Positions 35,655 through 44,849 of a stretch of 64,000 nucleotides of DNA are shown one piece after another. The stretch lies in the NCBI RefSeq assembly GCF_003096655.1, contig NZ_QEKQ01000003.1:1-64000 (forward strand), read 5' to 3'. Under the pieces are notes generated by a model. The model worked only from the letters and a program-made list of their open reading frames with translations, searched no databases and was not told the origin of the DNA. The first letter of the stretch is position 1. The number at the start of each line of letters is the position of its first letter. This stretch comes from Tamilnaduibacter salinus. GTDB lineage: Bacteria > Pseudomonadota > Gammaproteobacteria > Pseudomonadales > Oleiphilaceae. The translations under genes and the position numbers were made by a program.

Positions 35655-36095
35655 ATGAGAGACCAGTTTCCATTCGCCGTCGCACGAGTGACCCGGCGCT
35701 GGCGTAAAATGCTGGATGAACGCCTGAAAAACCTCGGCGTTACCCAGGCCCGCTGGAGCACCATGTTCTACCTGGAGCGCGGCGGCGAAGGGCTGACCCA
35801 GCGGGAACTGGCCAATCTGATGGCGATCGAGAACCCGACCCTGGTCCGTCTGCTCGACAGCCTTGAGAAACAGGGCCTCATCGAACGCCGCCCGTGCGAG
35901 CACGACCGGCGGGCCCGCCGGCTGTTCCTGACTGACGAGGGCCACCGGTTCATGAACGACATGAACACCCGGGCACAGGCCATGCGGGAGGAAATGCTGG
36001 ACGGCATCCCGGATGAGAAGATCGCCGTGGCGCTGGAGGTCTTTGAAGGCATCCTCGCCAACAGTGAAAAGATCAAGGAGAACCCGGACCAGTAA
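35655..36095 (+). CDS. MarR/SlyA-family regulator
   Basis: A 146-residue winged-helix protein closely resembling SlyA. It has an N-terminal dimer helix, recognition region LTQRELANLMAIENPTLVRL, the beta wing IERRPCEHDRRARRLFLT and a C-terminal dimer helix. The ATG at 35655 has GGAG nine bases upstream. It stands 38 bases before an exporter gene on the same strand, a common regulator-transporter pairing, and a SlyA-like operator lies upstream. Confidence 0.88.
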   Translation: MRDQFPFAVARVTRRWRKMLDERLKNLGVTQARWSTMFYLERGGEGLTQRELANLMAIENPTLVRLLDSLEKQGLIERRPCEHDRRARRLFLTDEGHRFMNDMNTRAQAMREEMLDGIPDEKIAVALEVFEGILANSEKIKENPDQ

Positions 36096-36133
36096 GTCGT
36101 CACACCGACCGCCCCCAACCAAGTGGAGACGTT

Positions 36134-37528
36134 TTGACCGACTTCACGCTGGATGCCCTGCGGGAGCGCCACGGCGATCAGTGGCGATGGTATGCGGTGG
36201 CCACCGTCATGCTCGGCACCATGGCCACCGTCCTCAGTGCCACCATTGTCAATGTGGCACTGCCCGACATCATGGCGGATTTTGCCATCCACCAGGGCAT
36301 TGCCCACTGGTTCGCAACCGGCTTCATTGCCGCCATGACGACCAGCATGCTGGCCACCGGATGGTTTCTGGACCGGTTCGGTCTGCGTCGCACCCTGGGC
36401 GCGGCCATGGCCCTTTTCACACTGATTTCCGTGGCGGGCGGTCTGGCACCGTCCCCTGGCTGGCTGATTCTCACGCGGGTCGGACAGGGGGTCATGGCCG
36501 GTCTCATGCAACCAATGGCCATGTACCTGGTCTTCCGGGTTTTCCCCAGGGATCAGCGTGGCCGCGCCATGGGCATCTACGGGATGGGCGTGATTCTGGC
36601 GCCGGCGCTGGGACCGGTCCTGGGCGGGTTTCTGGTGGATCAGCTCGACTGGCGCTTCGTGATGTTCGCGCCAGCACCTGTCACGCTCCTGGGGCTGTTC
36701 ATGGTCCGGCGCTTCATCCCGCATCCGGTCAATCCGCTCCGGCATGTCCCGTTTGATGGGGCCGGCCTTCTCTGGTTGTCACTGACCATCGCCCTGTCGC
36801 TGGATGCCCTTAACCGGCTGCAACATGGCAGCCAGCAAGTGCCGGTTATCGTGGCCGAAATCGTCCTGACACTGCTTTCGCTGGCCCTGTTCGTGCGCCG
36901 GGAAAGGCGCGCAACACACCCACTGATGCATCTGCCGTTGATGGCCCAGCCGGCGTTCCGCGCCGCCTGCCTGGGTGCACTGGCGCTTGGCCTCGCCCTG
37001 TTCGGTTCAACCTACCTGATCCCGTTATTTGTCCAGTCACCGCCGCTGTCCTACAGCGCAACCGATGCCGGCTTGCTGATGCTGCCGGCGGGGGTTGTCC
37101 TGGGCATCGTGTTCCCGGTCGCCGGCCGACTCGCCGACCGTCGGCCGGCGCGCGGCCTGATTGTCGCGGGCATTCTGATCTTTGCCGTCTCCACCAGCCT
37201 GTTCGCGCTCTCGGACATCGCGCTCGGATTCGGATGGCTGGCGCTCTGGGCCGTCATCGGCCGCATCGGTCTGGGCTTCATGCTGCCGGCCCTGTCCACG
37301 GGCGCACTCAACCCGCTGGCCACACAGGAACTCGGTCATGGCTCTGGCATCATCAACTTCATGCGGATGCTCGGGGGCGCCTACGGCGTCAATGCCGCGG
37401 CCCTGACACTGGCCTTTGGCGATCAGCGCAACGGCATGCCCACTGTTGAGGCGTTCCACGCGGTCTGGTGGCTGATGACCGGCTGCATCCTGCTGGCGCT
37501 GGTCCCCATCCACAGACTTCGCCAGTGA
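36134..37528 (+). CDS. DHA2-type MFS exporter
   Basis: A 464-residue major facilitator protein of the EmrB/DHA2 class with about 14 helices. It shows WFLDRFGLRRT (motif A) and the GVILAPALGPVLGG segment (motif C) typical of drug/H+ antiporters. Translation appears to start at TTG with GGAGA upstream. No EmrA-type membrane-fusion partner is adjacent. Export of a toxic compound is likely; the substrate is unknown. Confidence 0.86.
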   Translation: MTDFTLDALRERHGDQWRWYAVATVMLGTMATVLSATIVNVALPDIMADFAIHQGIAHWFATGFIAAMTTSMLATGWFLDRFGLRRTLGAAMALFTLISVAGGLAPSPGWLILTRVGQGVMAGLMQPMAMYLVFRVFPRDQRGRAMGIYGMGVILAPALGPVLGGFLVDQLDWRFVMFAPAPVTLLGLFMVRRFIPHPVNPLRHVPFDGAGLLWLSLTIALSLDALNRLQHGSQQVPVIVAEIVLTLLSLALFVRRERRATHPLMHLPLMAQPAFRAACLGALALGLALFGSTYLIPLFVQSPPLSYSATDAGLLMLPAGVVLGIVFPVAGRLADRRPARGLIVAGILIFAVSTSLFALSDIALGFGWLALWAVIGRIGLGFMLPALSTGALNPLATQELGHGSGIINFMRMLGGAYGVNAAALTLAFGDQRNGMPTVEAFHAVWWLMTGCILLALVPIHRLRQ

Positions 37529-37706
37529 CCGACCGGGACCGGCTATCGACACGCCGCGGGATGACAGGGTTGTCATACCCGCATGGGGCCGGATGATGTT
37601 ATTCTCCAGAGCGTCTCCGGCCATTCGGCCGAGCTGTCATGCCGGGCCCGACCCGGTATCGCTCGTCGGCCCGGAGCCGGGCATGGTATGGACTTGAGGC
37701 ATTGGA

Positions 37707-38696
37707 ATGACAGTTCTTCGCATCACCGTTCTGCTGACCGCTCTGAGCGTTGTTGGGATGACGGCGGCTGAACCGGTGGAAAACGGATTGACACGCCAGC
37801 AGCAGGCCGGGGCTGACAAGCCCCGCCCACTCGACATCCAGGGCGATCTTGCGGGATCGACAAGGACGCTGACGACCGAGTACGAAGACACCTTTGCCGA
37901 TATCGGCGATAGCCACAGCCTGGGGTTCATGGAACTCGTTCAGGCCAACCCCGGCGTTGATCCGTGGCTGCCGGGGGACGGCACCCGCATCACACTGCCG
38001 ACCCGCTACGTGCTGCCGGACAGCCCCCGACAGGGTATCGTGATCAATCTGGCCGAATTCCGTCTTTACTACTTCACGGAGCAGGGCGTGCGGACGTTTC
38101 CAGTAGGCGTGGGCAAGTCCCAGACGCCATCGCCGCTGACCGAAACCCAGGTCACCATGAATCTGGAGTCACCCGCCTGGTATCCACCGGCCAGCATCCG
38201 CGCGGAGTACCGCCGTGACGGCACGCCGCTACCGCGGATGGTCCCGCCTGGCCCCGACAATCCGCTCGGACCCTTTGCCATGAAACTGGCCGCTGATGGT
38301 TACCTGATCCATGGCACCAACAAGCAGTTCGGGGTCGGCATGCCGGTCAGCCATGGCTGCATCCGGATGTACAACGACGACATCGCCAGCATCATCTATG
38401 ATGTGTCTAAAGGGACACCGGTCCGATTCATCGATCAGCCCGTAAAAGTGGGTATCTCCCAGGGCAAAGTCTGGCTGGAAGTGCACCGATCGGGTGAATC
38501 CCTCGGAGCGTCTGAAAAGGATCGCCTCTGGCGGTCGGTGATGACCGAGATGGACAAGCTGCTGGGCAAACATCCGGACATTGAATTCCGTCGCGCCGCC
38601 GTAGAGCTGGCCATTGACCAGGCGGAAGGCGTCCCAGTGATGGTGGGCGAGCAGGTCACGACCATGGCCAAAGCCGACACCCAGACGGATTCCTGA
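37707..38696 (+). CDS. L,D-transpeptidase (YkuD domain)
   Basis: A 329-residue periplasmic protein with a signal peptide and a LysM-like segment (about residues 60-95, LVQANPGVDPWLPGDGTRI). The YkuD catalytic domain holds LIHGTN and the Cys motif SHGCIRM. It resembles ErfK/YbiS/YcfS-type enzymes that form 3-3 crosslinks or attach lipoprotein to peptidoglycan. GAGG precedes the start. It is the first of several same-strand genes (NfeD, slipin) but the 67-base gap leaves the operon uncertain. Confidence 0.88.
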   Translation: MTVLRITVLLTALSVVGMTAAEPVENGLTRQQQAGADKPRPLDIQGDLAGSTRTLTTEYEDTFADIGDSHSLGFMELVQANPGVDPWLPGDGTRITLPTRYVLPDSPRQGIVINLAEFRLYYFTEQGVRTFPVGVGKSQTPSPLTETQVTMNLESPAWYPPASIRAEYRRDGTPLPRMVPPGPDNPLGPFAMKLAADGYLIHGTNKQFGVGMPVSHGCIRMYNDDIASIIYDVSKGTPVRFIDQPVKVGISQGKVWLEVHRSGESLGASEKDRLWRSVMTEMDKLLGKHPDIEFRRAAVELAIDQAEGVPVMVGEQVTTMAKADTQTDS

Positions 38697-38763
38697 CCAG
38701 CCCTGCCGAATGCACCATGGGCCGGACTGGCCGGGTTCCGCATTTTGAGACAGGAGCTGCCGC

Positions 38764-40176
38764 ATGCCCCGATCCCTACGATCCGGTCTGCTCATCACCC
38801 TTCTGACAGGACTGATCCTGTCGGCCTGGAGTCTCGCGCAACCCTCCAGTGACCGGCAGGCCCATCTGCTCACGATAGAGGGGGCGATTACCCCCGCCAC
38901 CGCCGACTACCTCCTTCGTGGCCTGGAGCGCGCCGAGGAAAAGGGCGCCGGTCTCGTTATCCTCCAGATGGACACGCCGGGCGGGTTAATGACGGCAACC
39001 CGCGACATCATCCAGAGCATTCTCACCTCCCCGGTACCGGTCGCCACCTACGTGGCTCCCTCCGGCGCCCGGGCCGCCAGCGCCGGCACGTACATTCTGC
39101 TTGCCAGTCATATTGCGGCCATGGCCCCTGCCACCCAACTCGGCTCGGCCACACCCGTTCGGATGGGAGGCATGCCAGGCAGCGAGGACCCACCGCCGGA
39201 TGCCACCGAACCGGAAGGCGATCAAAACGGAAAAGGCACAGAGATACCGGACAACAGCGACCAACCGGCGGCAAAGCCGGGCATGGATGAAAAAATGCTG
39301 GAAGACGCCGCCACCTACATCCGCGAGCTGGCCAACCGCCATGGTCGCAACGCCGACTGGGCGGAGAAGGCGGTGCGCAAGGCGGTCAACCTGGGCGCCG
39401 CCGAGGCGGTCGATATGAATGTGGCCGACCTCACAGCACCCAGTGTCTCCGCGCTGTTGACGGCGATTGATGGCCGCACGGTCGTGATGTCAGACGGTGA
39501 GCAGACCCTGTCCACCGCCGACATGACCGTCAAGCGTGTCGACCCGGACTGGCGCACCCGACTGCTGTCGGTGATCACCGATCCGAACGTCGCCTACTTC
39601 CTGATGATCATCGGCTTTTACGGCATCATCTTCGAACTGGCCAACCCCGGCAGCCTCGTGCCAGGGGTGATTGGCACCATCTGCCTGATCCTGGCGCTGT
39701 TCGCATTCCAGGTTCTGTCGGTCAACTATGCGGGGCTCGCACTGATCCTGCTGGGGCTGGCGTTCATCGTCGCCGAGGCGTTCATGCCCAGCTTTGGCAT
39801 ACTGGGCATCGGGGGACTGGTCGCCTTTGTGGTGGGATCGGTCATACTTATGGACGGGCAGCACCAGGCCGTCTCCCTCCCCGTGATTGGCGGTACGGCC
39901 GCCGTGGCGGGCGCTTTCCTGCTGTGGGTGGTCACCCGCTTCCTGGCACTGCGCCGACGCCCCGTTGCCGGCGGACCGGAGCGGATTCCCGGCGAAATCG
40001 CGCTGGCTCAGGATGGGTTTGAGCAGGCCGGAGATGGCCGCTATCACGGCCATGTCCAGATGCACGGTGAACGCTGGAATGCCATCAGTGATGCGCCGAT
40101 CGCGGCGGGCGCACAGGTCCGGGTGAACCGGGTGGACGGGCTGACGGCTCAGGTCTCCCCGACTGACGGTGAGTAA
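38764..40176 (+). CDS. NfeD-family membrane serine protease
   Basis: A 470-residue NfeD (long form). After a signal peptide comes a ClpP-like serine protease domain (LQMDTPGGL; SGARAASAGTYI, with the catalytic Ser in the second). An Asp/Glu/Pro-rich insertion follows at about residues 137-175, then a group of membrane helices (about 280-390) and a C-terminal OB-like domain. Long NfeD proteins work with slipins, and a slipin is the next gene. CAGGAG precedes the ATG. Confidence 0.87.
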   Translation: MPRSLRSGLLITLLTGLILSAWSLAQPSSDRQAHLLTIEGAITPATADYLLRGLERAEEKGAGLVILQMDTPGGLMTATRDIIQSILTSPVPVATYVAPSGARAASAGTYILLASHIAAMAPATQLGSATPVRMGGMPGSEDPPPDATEPEGDQNGKGTEIPDNSDQPAAKPGMDEKMLEDAATYIRELANRHGRNADWAEKAVRKAVNLGAAEAVDMNVADLTAPSVSALLTAIDGRTVVMSDGEQTLSTADMTVKRVDPDWRTRLLSVITDPNVAYFLMIIGFYGIIFELANPGSLVPGVIGTICLILALFAFQVLSVNYAGLALILLGLAFIVAEAFMPSFGILGIGGLVAFVVGSVILMDGQHQAVSLPVIGGTAAVAGAFLLWVVTRFLALRRRPVAGGPERIPGEIALAQDGFEQAGDGRYHGHVQMHGERWNAISDAPIAAGAQVRVNRVDGLTAQVSPTDGE

Positions 40177-40269
40177 CAACGGCATGGCCGCCATCATGGA
40201 CGGCCATCACAACACACATGCTGATCATCAGCGGAGCGTTCCCCAACGTCCCGAAAAGGAGGCGCATTT

Positions 40270-41067
40270 ATGCTTGGCAGTCTGATTCCCTATGTGGCAC
40301 CAACCGTGTTGGTGCTGATCGTACTGGCCGCGGCCATTCGCATTCTGCCGGAATACGAGCGCGGCGTGGTCTTCTTCCTGGGGCGCTTCCAGGGCGTCAA
40401 AGGACCGGGCCTGATTATCGTGATTCCGGGCATCCAACAGCTCACCCGAGTCGATCTGCGGGTCATTGCACTCGATGTGCCCGAGCAGGATGTCATTTCA
40501 AGAGACAACGTCACCGTCAAGGTCAACGCGGTGCTGTACTTCCGCGTGGTCGACCCGGAACGGGCCATCATCCGGGTGGAGAACTTTGCTGGGGCCACCA
40601 GTCAGCTTGCCCAGACGACACTGCGTTCGGTGCTCGGCAAACACGACCTGGATGAAATGCTGACCGAGCGGGACCGGCTCAACGACGACATTCAGGAAAT
40701 CCTGGACACACAGACCGAGGAGTGGGGCATCAAGGTCGCGAACGTGGAAATCAAGCACGTGGATCTGGATGACTCCATGATCCGGGCCATCGCCCGGCAG
40801 GCCGAGGCCGAGCGGGAACGTCGCGCCAAGGTGATTCACGCCGAGGGCGAACTGCAGGCCTCTGAAAAGCTCGTCGAAGCGGCACGCGTTATGGGCCAGG
40901 AATCCGGCTCCATGCAGCTGCGGTACATGCAGACCCTGTCGGACATGAGCACCAGCAACAGCTCTACCATTGTCTTCCCTCTGCCGCTGGACATGATGTC
41001 GCATTTCATGGGCGGCAACACCCCAGCCAAAGGCGCATCCGGGAGCCCGGACACCGACAAGGCATGA
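40270..41067 (+). CDS. Slipin (SPFH/band 7 protein)
   Basis: A 265-residue stomatin-like protein. An N-terminal hydrophobic segment (about residues 5-25) is followed by the band 7 domain ([34 protein letters not shown]) and a C-terminal coiled coil rich in Ala, Glu and Arg. Slipins scaffold membrane microdomains and are cleaved by partner NfeD proteases, encoded just upstream. AGGAGG precedes the ATG. Confidence 0.92.
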   Translation: MLGSLIPYVAPTVLVLIVLAAAIRILPEYERGVVFFLGRFQGVKGPGLIIVIPGIQQLTRVDLRVIALDVPEQDVISRDNVTVKVNAVLYFRVVDPERAIIRVENFAGATSQLAQTTLRSVLGKHDLDEMLTERDRLNDDIQEILDTQTEEWGIKVANVEIKHVDLDDSMIRAIARQAEAERERRAKVIHAEGELQASEKLVEAARVMGQESGSMQLRYMQTLSDMSTSNSSTIVFPLPLDMMSHFMGGNTPAKGASGSPDTDKA

Positions 41068-41076
41068 TCGGTAAGC

Positions 41077-41107
41077 GACCGTGGGCACTGCGCCCTCGCC
41101 CACGGTC
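41077..41107. terminator. Hairpin after slipin
   Basis: GACCGTGGGC (41077-41086) and GCCCACGGTC (41098-41107) are perfect complements around an 11-base loop. No T-tract follows, so a terminator role between slipin and the zinc locus is only likely. Confidence 0.45.
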
Positions 41108-41143
41108 CACGCTTGACGTCGATCGCGTTTCGATCATAATAGT

Positions 41144-41158
41144 AATGTTATTACATTT
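41144..41158. promoter_or_regulatory. Zur-box-like site upstream of the DUF2796 gene
   Basis: AATGTTATTACATTT differs by one base from the Zur-type core AATGTTATAACATTT. It ends 13 bases before the ATG at 41172, where a bound repressor would block transcription start or elongation. Confidence 0.6.
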
Positions 41159-41171
41159 CCTGGAGTTCGCA

Positions 41172-41801
41172 ATGTCTACCCGAAACCGATCAGGTGCCCA
41201 CCTTGCTCTCATGCTTGGCTTACTGACAACCAGCGCAGCGTTCGCCGCCGCTGCCAGCAACCCCGGCGCCCATGAGCATGGCAAGGCACGGCTGGAAGTG
41301 GCCATTGAGGGGCGCACCGCAATCATCCGATTTGAGTCGCCAGCCATGAACCTGGTCGGTTTCGAGCATGATCCGCGCACGCCTGAGCAACGTCAGGCGA
41401 TCACCGACGCCACCGGGCACCTGGAACACCACGCCCTGCTCGACCGAAGCGGCGATACCTGTGCCATCACCGACAGTCGCGTCGAACGGCTCGCCGGGCG
41501 CGCTGATCCGGAAACGCATCAGGCCGATCACGGGGACCACGGTGATCACGGAGAGCAAGACCACCATGAGGCACACAGTCACCATGACGACGATGACCAC
41601 GCAGAGGCATCCAGCCACAGCGAGTTCCATGTCATGCAGACGCTCGCCTGTGACGAGCCGCTGGCCGGCCAGACACTGACCACGGGTCTCTTCACCGAAT
41701 TTGCGGGAATCGAGGTGATTGAGGCGGCCTGGGTCTCTGGAAGCGGACAGGGCGGCGCGAGCCTGACGACCGATCGACCGACCCTGACGCTGTCACGGTG
41801 A
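41172..41801 (+). CDS. ZrgA-like zinc-binding periplasmic protein (DUF2796)
   Basis: A 209-residue protein with a signal peptide ending near AAFA. The NPGAHEHGKARLEVAIEG segment is typical of DUF2796, and a long His/Asp-rich loop sits at about residues 118-158 (HGDHGDHGEQDHHEAHSHH and more) before a C-terminal domain. Such loops bind zinc. DUF2796 includes ZrgA of the Vibrio zrg zinc uptake locus. I chose the ATG at 41172 so that the signal peptide is N-terminal. A Zur-like box precedes it. The last nine bases overlap the convergent DUF3299 gene. Confidence 0.82.
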   Translation: MSTRNRSGAHLALMLGLLTTSAAFAAAASNPGAHEHGKARLEVAIEGRTAIIRFESPAMNLVGFEHDPRTPEQRQAITDATGHLEHHALLDRSGDTCAITDSRVERLAGRADPETHQADHGDHGDHGEQDHHEAHSHHDDDDHAEASSHSEFHVMQTLACDEPLAGQTLTTGLFTEFAGIEVIEAAWVSGSGQGGASLTTDRPTLTLSR

Positions 41802-42320
41802 CGGGGCCTCTTCGTAGGGCTCGATCGACTCGGCGGTGACCGCATAGGACGCCTCGGCCACGTCATTGCTCATGGATTCGGTGCGCAGCACGCCCTCAAT
41901 CCAGATCGGGTTATAGAGCGCCTCGATCTGGAATCCATCGTCATAGGTGACGTGAATGATCTGATTCGGCGGGGGTGGCGGTACGTGGATACACGCCCCG
42001 TAATAGGGCACCAGAAAGAACTCAGTGATGGTCTGGTCCGGGCTGGCGGTCAGGGGCACGACAAACCCGGGGATCCGGATGGGCGTCTGATCCAGTTCCG
42101 TTCGCACGCGCCCCTCCATGATGGCGTCCGGAAGCTGAGGCGGTCCATCGCCGGTGTGCTCAATCTGTGGCATGGTTTCCAACATCTCCAGATCCTCTGG
42201 CGGCATCAGCTCCGGCCATTCCATTTCCTGCCACTGTTCTGCGGTGACAGCCAGGCTGATTGACGAGAGGACCACGAGTACGATGGCACTGCTCAAACGG
42301 TGACTCCGGCTCAATGACAC
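41793..42320 (-). CDS. DUF3299 periplasmic protein
   Basis: A 175-residue protein with a signal peptide. The core IRIPGFVVPL then FFLVPYYGACIHVPPPPPNQ holds a conserved Cys and His in the CIHVPPP motif. This pattern defines DUF3299, found beside DUF2796 proteins and ABC transporters in zinc loci. A GTG at 42320 lies too close to AGGAG, so a TTG six bases downstream (42314) may be the real start. It is convergent with the DUF2796 gene and divergent from the ABC ATPase gene. Confidence 0.8.
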   Translation of the reverse strand: MSLSRSHRLSSAIVLVVLSSISLAVTAEQWQEMEWPELMPPEDLEMLETMPQIEHTGDGPPQLPDAIMEGRVRTELDQTPIRIPGFVVPLTASPDQTITEFFLVPYYGACIHVPPPPPNQIIHVTYDDGFQIEALYNPIWIEGVLRTESMSNDVAEASYAVTAESIEPYEEAPSP

Positions 42321-42346
42321 GCTCCTTTACTGGATGAATTGACTGG

Positions 42347-43078
42347 ATGAATTGGACAACGGCAACGATGACCACCCCTGATGATGCCCGGACGGCAAGC
42401 GCTGTTCTTACAATCAACAACATGCATTTCCAGTGGCCCCGCAACGCCACCGCCTGGCACATCCCTGACTTGCAGTTACGGGCCGGCGAACACGGCTTCC
42501 TGCACGGGGCCAGCGGCTCCGGCAAAAGCACACTGCTGGCTCTGCTCGCCGGCCTGACCGTCCCCCAGAGCGGCAAGATCACATTGCTTGGGCAGCACTT
42601 TTCCAGTCGCTCCCGACGCCAGCGCGACCGGCTGCGGGCCGATCACATCGGCATTATCTTTCAGCAGTTCAACCTTGTGCCATACCTGCCCGCGATCGAC
42701 AACGTGCAATTGCCCGGACACTTCTCGAGACGCCGCCGCGAACGCGTTCATGACGCACTCTATGACGCCGCCCGGCACCTGCTCCAGACGCTCGCCGTAC
42801 CGGAATCGCTCTGGCGATCACCGGTCACCGCGCTCAGCGTCGGGCAGCAGCAGCGCGTAGCGGCCGCGAGGGCATTACTGGGCGCGCCCGAGCTGATCCT
42901 GGCGGACGAACCCACCTCAGCTCTGGACACCGACAATCGCGACCGGTTCCTTGAATTGCTGATGGACCAGGCCCGCCAGGCCAACAGCACCATCGTGTTT
43001 GTCAGCCACGACCCGGCCCTGGGCAGACGCTTCTCGCAGCATCATGACATGCAGCAATGGCAGGAGGTGCCCGCATGA
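42347..43078 (+). CDS. MacB/LolD-type ABC ATPase
   Basis: A 243-residue ATPase with Walker A GASGSGKST, the signature region LSVGQQQRVAAARA (a variant of LSGGQ) and Walker B LILADEPTSALD. It resembles the LolD/MacB/FtsE group that drives FtsX-like permeases acting on the periplasm. An ATG at 42368 (MTTPDD) is an alternative start. Its stop overlaps the permease start. In Vibrio-type zrg loci a similar ABC pair accompanies DUF2796 and DUF3299 proteins. Confidence 0.85.
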   Translation: MNWTTATMTTPDDARTASAVLTINNMHFQWPRNATAWHIPDLQLRAGEHGFLHGASGSGKSTLLALLAGLTVPQSGKITLLGQHFSSRSRRQRDRLRADHIGIIFQQFNLVPYLPAIDNVQLPGHFSRRRRERVHDALYDAARHLLQTLAVPESLWRSPVTALSVGQQQRVAAARALLGAPELILADEPTSALDTDNRDRFLELLMDQARQANSTIVFVSHDPALGRRFSQHHDMQQWQEVPA

Positions 43079-44343
43079 TGGTCCGCACCACCATCCGGCT
43101 TGCACTGGCCAGCCTTTGGCATCGTCGAGGCACACTGTCTCTGGTGGTCCTGACTCTGACGCTGAGCGTCTCGCTGCTGCTCGGTGTGCAGTACCTGCGG
43201 ACCGAAGTGAAGCAATCGTTCGTCAGCACCATCAGCGGCACGGATCTGATTGTCGGAGCCCGCAGCAGTCCACTGAACCTCCTGCTCTACTCCGTGTTCC
43301 ATGTGGGCAACGCCACCAACAACGTCCGTTGGTCAACGTATCAGGCCATCCGCCAGAACGATGCGGTGGACTGGATGGTGCCCATGTCCCTGGGCGACTC
43401 CCACAAAGGCCACCGGGTGGTGGGCACCACCACCGGGTTTTTCGAGCACTTTGAATATGGGCAGGCGCAACAGCTGACCATCTCACCCGGTCGCCCGTTT
43501 TCAGACGTTTTCGACGTCGTGATCGGGGCGGATGTGGCCCGCGAGCATGACTATCAGCTGGGCGACGAGATCATTCTCTCGCACGGCACAGGCAGCACCA
43601 GCTTCGTAGAGCACGACGACAAACCCTTCACCGTCGTCGGCGTTCTCGATCCAACCGGAACACCGGTCGACAACGCTCTGTACGTCAGCCTTGAGGCCAT
43701 AGAGGCCATTCATCTGGGCTGGCAGGCTGGGGTCCCGGTGCCAGGGCAGACCACCTCGGCGGAACAGGCCCGCCAGGCCGATCTCACGCCCGGTGAGATC
43801 ACCGCCGCGCTGGTGGGCGTCAAGCGCAAGGTACTCACCTTCCGCCTCCAGCGCACCTGGAACCAGTGGCACGATGAGCCGCTCACGGCGATCCTGCCGG
43901 GCGTGGCCCTATCCCGCCTATGGCAGCTTCTGGATGGTTTTGAGACCGCACTGCTGGCCATCACCGGGTTCGTGGTCGCGACCAGTCTGGTGGGCATGAC
44001 CGCGGTGCTGCTCACCACACAGGCCCATCGCCGTCGCGAAATGGCCGTCCTTCGCGCCATCGGTGCCCCTCCGGGACTGATTGCGGCGTTGTTCAGTATT
44101 GAATCGGTCCTGATCGCGATGGTCAGCGTCGCGCTGGCACTTGGCGCCAGCTACGGCGGGCTCACCCTGATGATGCCGCTGATTGAGGCCCAGCTCGGGC
44201 TCCGGCTATCACTCCGTCCGCTCAGCGCCGTCGAGTGGGGGCTGCTTGGCGCCGTGCCGCTGTGCGCGCTGCTGATATCGCTGGTGCCGGCGCTTCGGGC
44301 CTACCGACGGAGCCTGATCGACGGACTGATGCCCCGGGAGTGA
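43075..44343 (+). CDS. MacB/FtsX-type ABC permease
   Basis: A 422-residue permease of the FtsX/MacB type. It has one N-terminal helix (about residues 18-37), a large periplasmic domain (about 40-270), and three C-terminal helices (starting near LLAITGFVVATSLVGM). AGGAGGT precedes the ATG, which overlaps the ATPase stop. Such transporters usually work as mechanotransmitters or exporters, not as importers. Its place among zinc genes is therefore notable. Confidence 0.87.
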   Translation: MMVRTTIRLALASLWHRRGTLSLVVLTLTLSVSLLLGVQYLRTEVKQSFVSTISGTDLIVGARSSPLNLLLYSVFHVGNATNNVRWSTYQAIRQNDAVDWMVPMSLGDSHKGHRVVGTTTGFFEHFEYGQAQQLTISPGRPFSDVFDVVIGADVAREHDYQLGDEIILSHGTGSTSFVEHDDKPFTVVGVLDPTGTPVDNALYVSLEAIEAIHLGWQAGVPVPGQTTSAEQARQADLTPGEITAALVGVKRKVLTFRLQRTWNQWHDEPLTAILPGVALSRLWQLLDGFETALLAITGFVVATSLVGMTAVLLTTQAHRRREMAVLRAIGAPPGLIAALFSIESVLIAMVSVALALGASYGGLTLMMPLIEAQLGLRLSLRPLSAVEWGLLGAVPLCALLISLVPALRAYRRSLIDGLMPRE

Positions 44344-44367
44344 TCCCGGGGTGTCGTCTCCAGCCAC

Positions 44368-44781
44368 TCAGCATTCACCGGCCTCATGATCACAGTGATC
44401 CTGCCGACACAGACGATGGTTGCGCAGATGACTCACACACAGCAGTCCAGCGCCTGAAAGCGTAACGAGTTTCTCGCCCCATTCACCAAAGAGGCCGTGT
44501 CCCCAGAAAGCCGCGACCGTCATGACGGTCAGGCCCGCCAGTGCATAGCCCCAGACCTGCCGGTCGCGGTGACGGGAGCAGCCAAGGCCGACGGCCAGAA
44601 GACTGGACGGGATGACGAGCCAGAGCAGGGCACGGTGGAAGGCAGCATCACCCAGAAACGATGCCCCCAGAGTCGGAATCAGAACCAGCGCAAACGGCAG
44701 TAACAGGCAGTGCAGCGCGCACAGTGTCGACATGCCAATGGCAAGCCGATCCAGCCATTGAGACGGTACCGCAGAGCCCAT
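44368..44781 (-). CDS. MerC-domain membrane protein
   Basis: A 137-residue protein with four predicted helices in the MerC pattern, including a Cys-His pair in TLCALHCLLLPF (about residues 17-28). The C-terminal tail is rich in His and Cys (RNHRLCRQDHCDHEAGEC) and could bind metal. The ATG at 44781 has AAGGAGA upstream. It lies just downstream of the TonB receptor on the same strand, so it may share that Zur-controlled unit. Confidence 0.8.
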   Translation of the reverse strand: MGSAVPSQWLDRLAIGMSTLCALHCLLLPFALVLIPTLGASFLGDAAFHRALLWLVIPSSLLAVGLGCSRHRDRQVWGYALAGLTVMTVAAFWGHGLFGEWGEKLVTLSGAGLLCVSHLRNHRLCRQDHCDHEAGEC

Positions 44782-44849
44782 TGCGAGTCTCCTTTCAGTC
44801 TGTTGGTCGGGCGGGGCATGGTCGCCCCGCGCATTCCAAGTGGTTTGAA

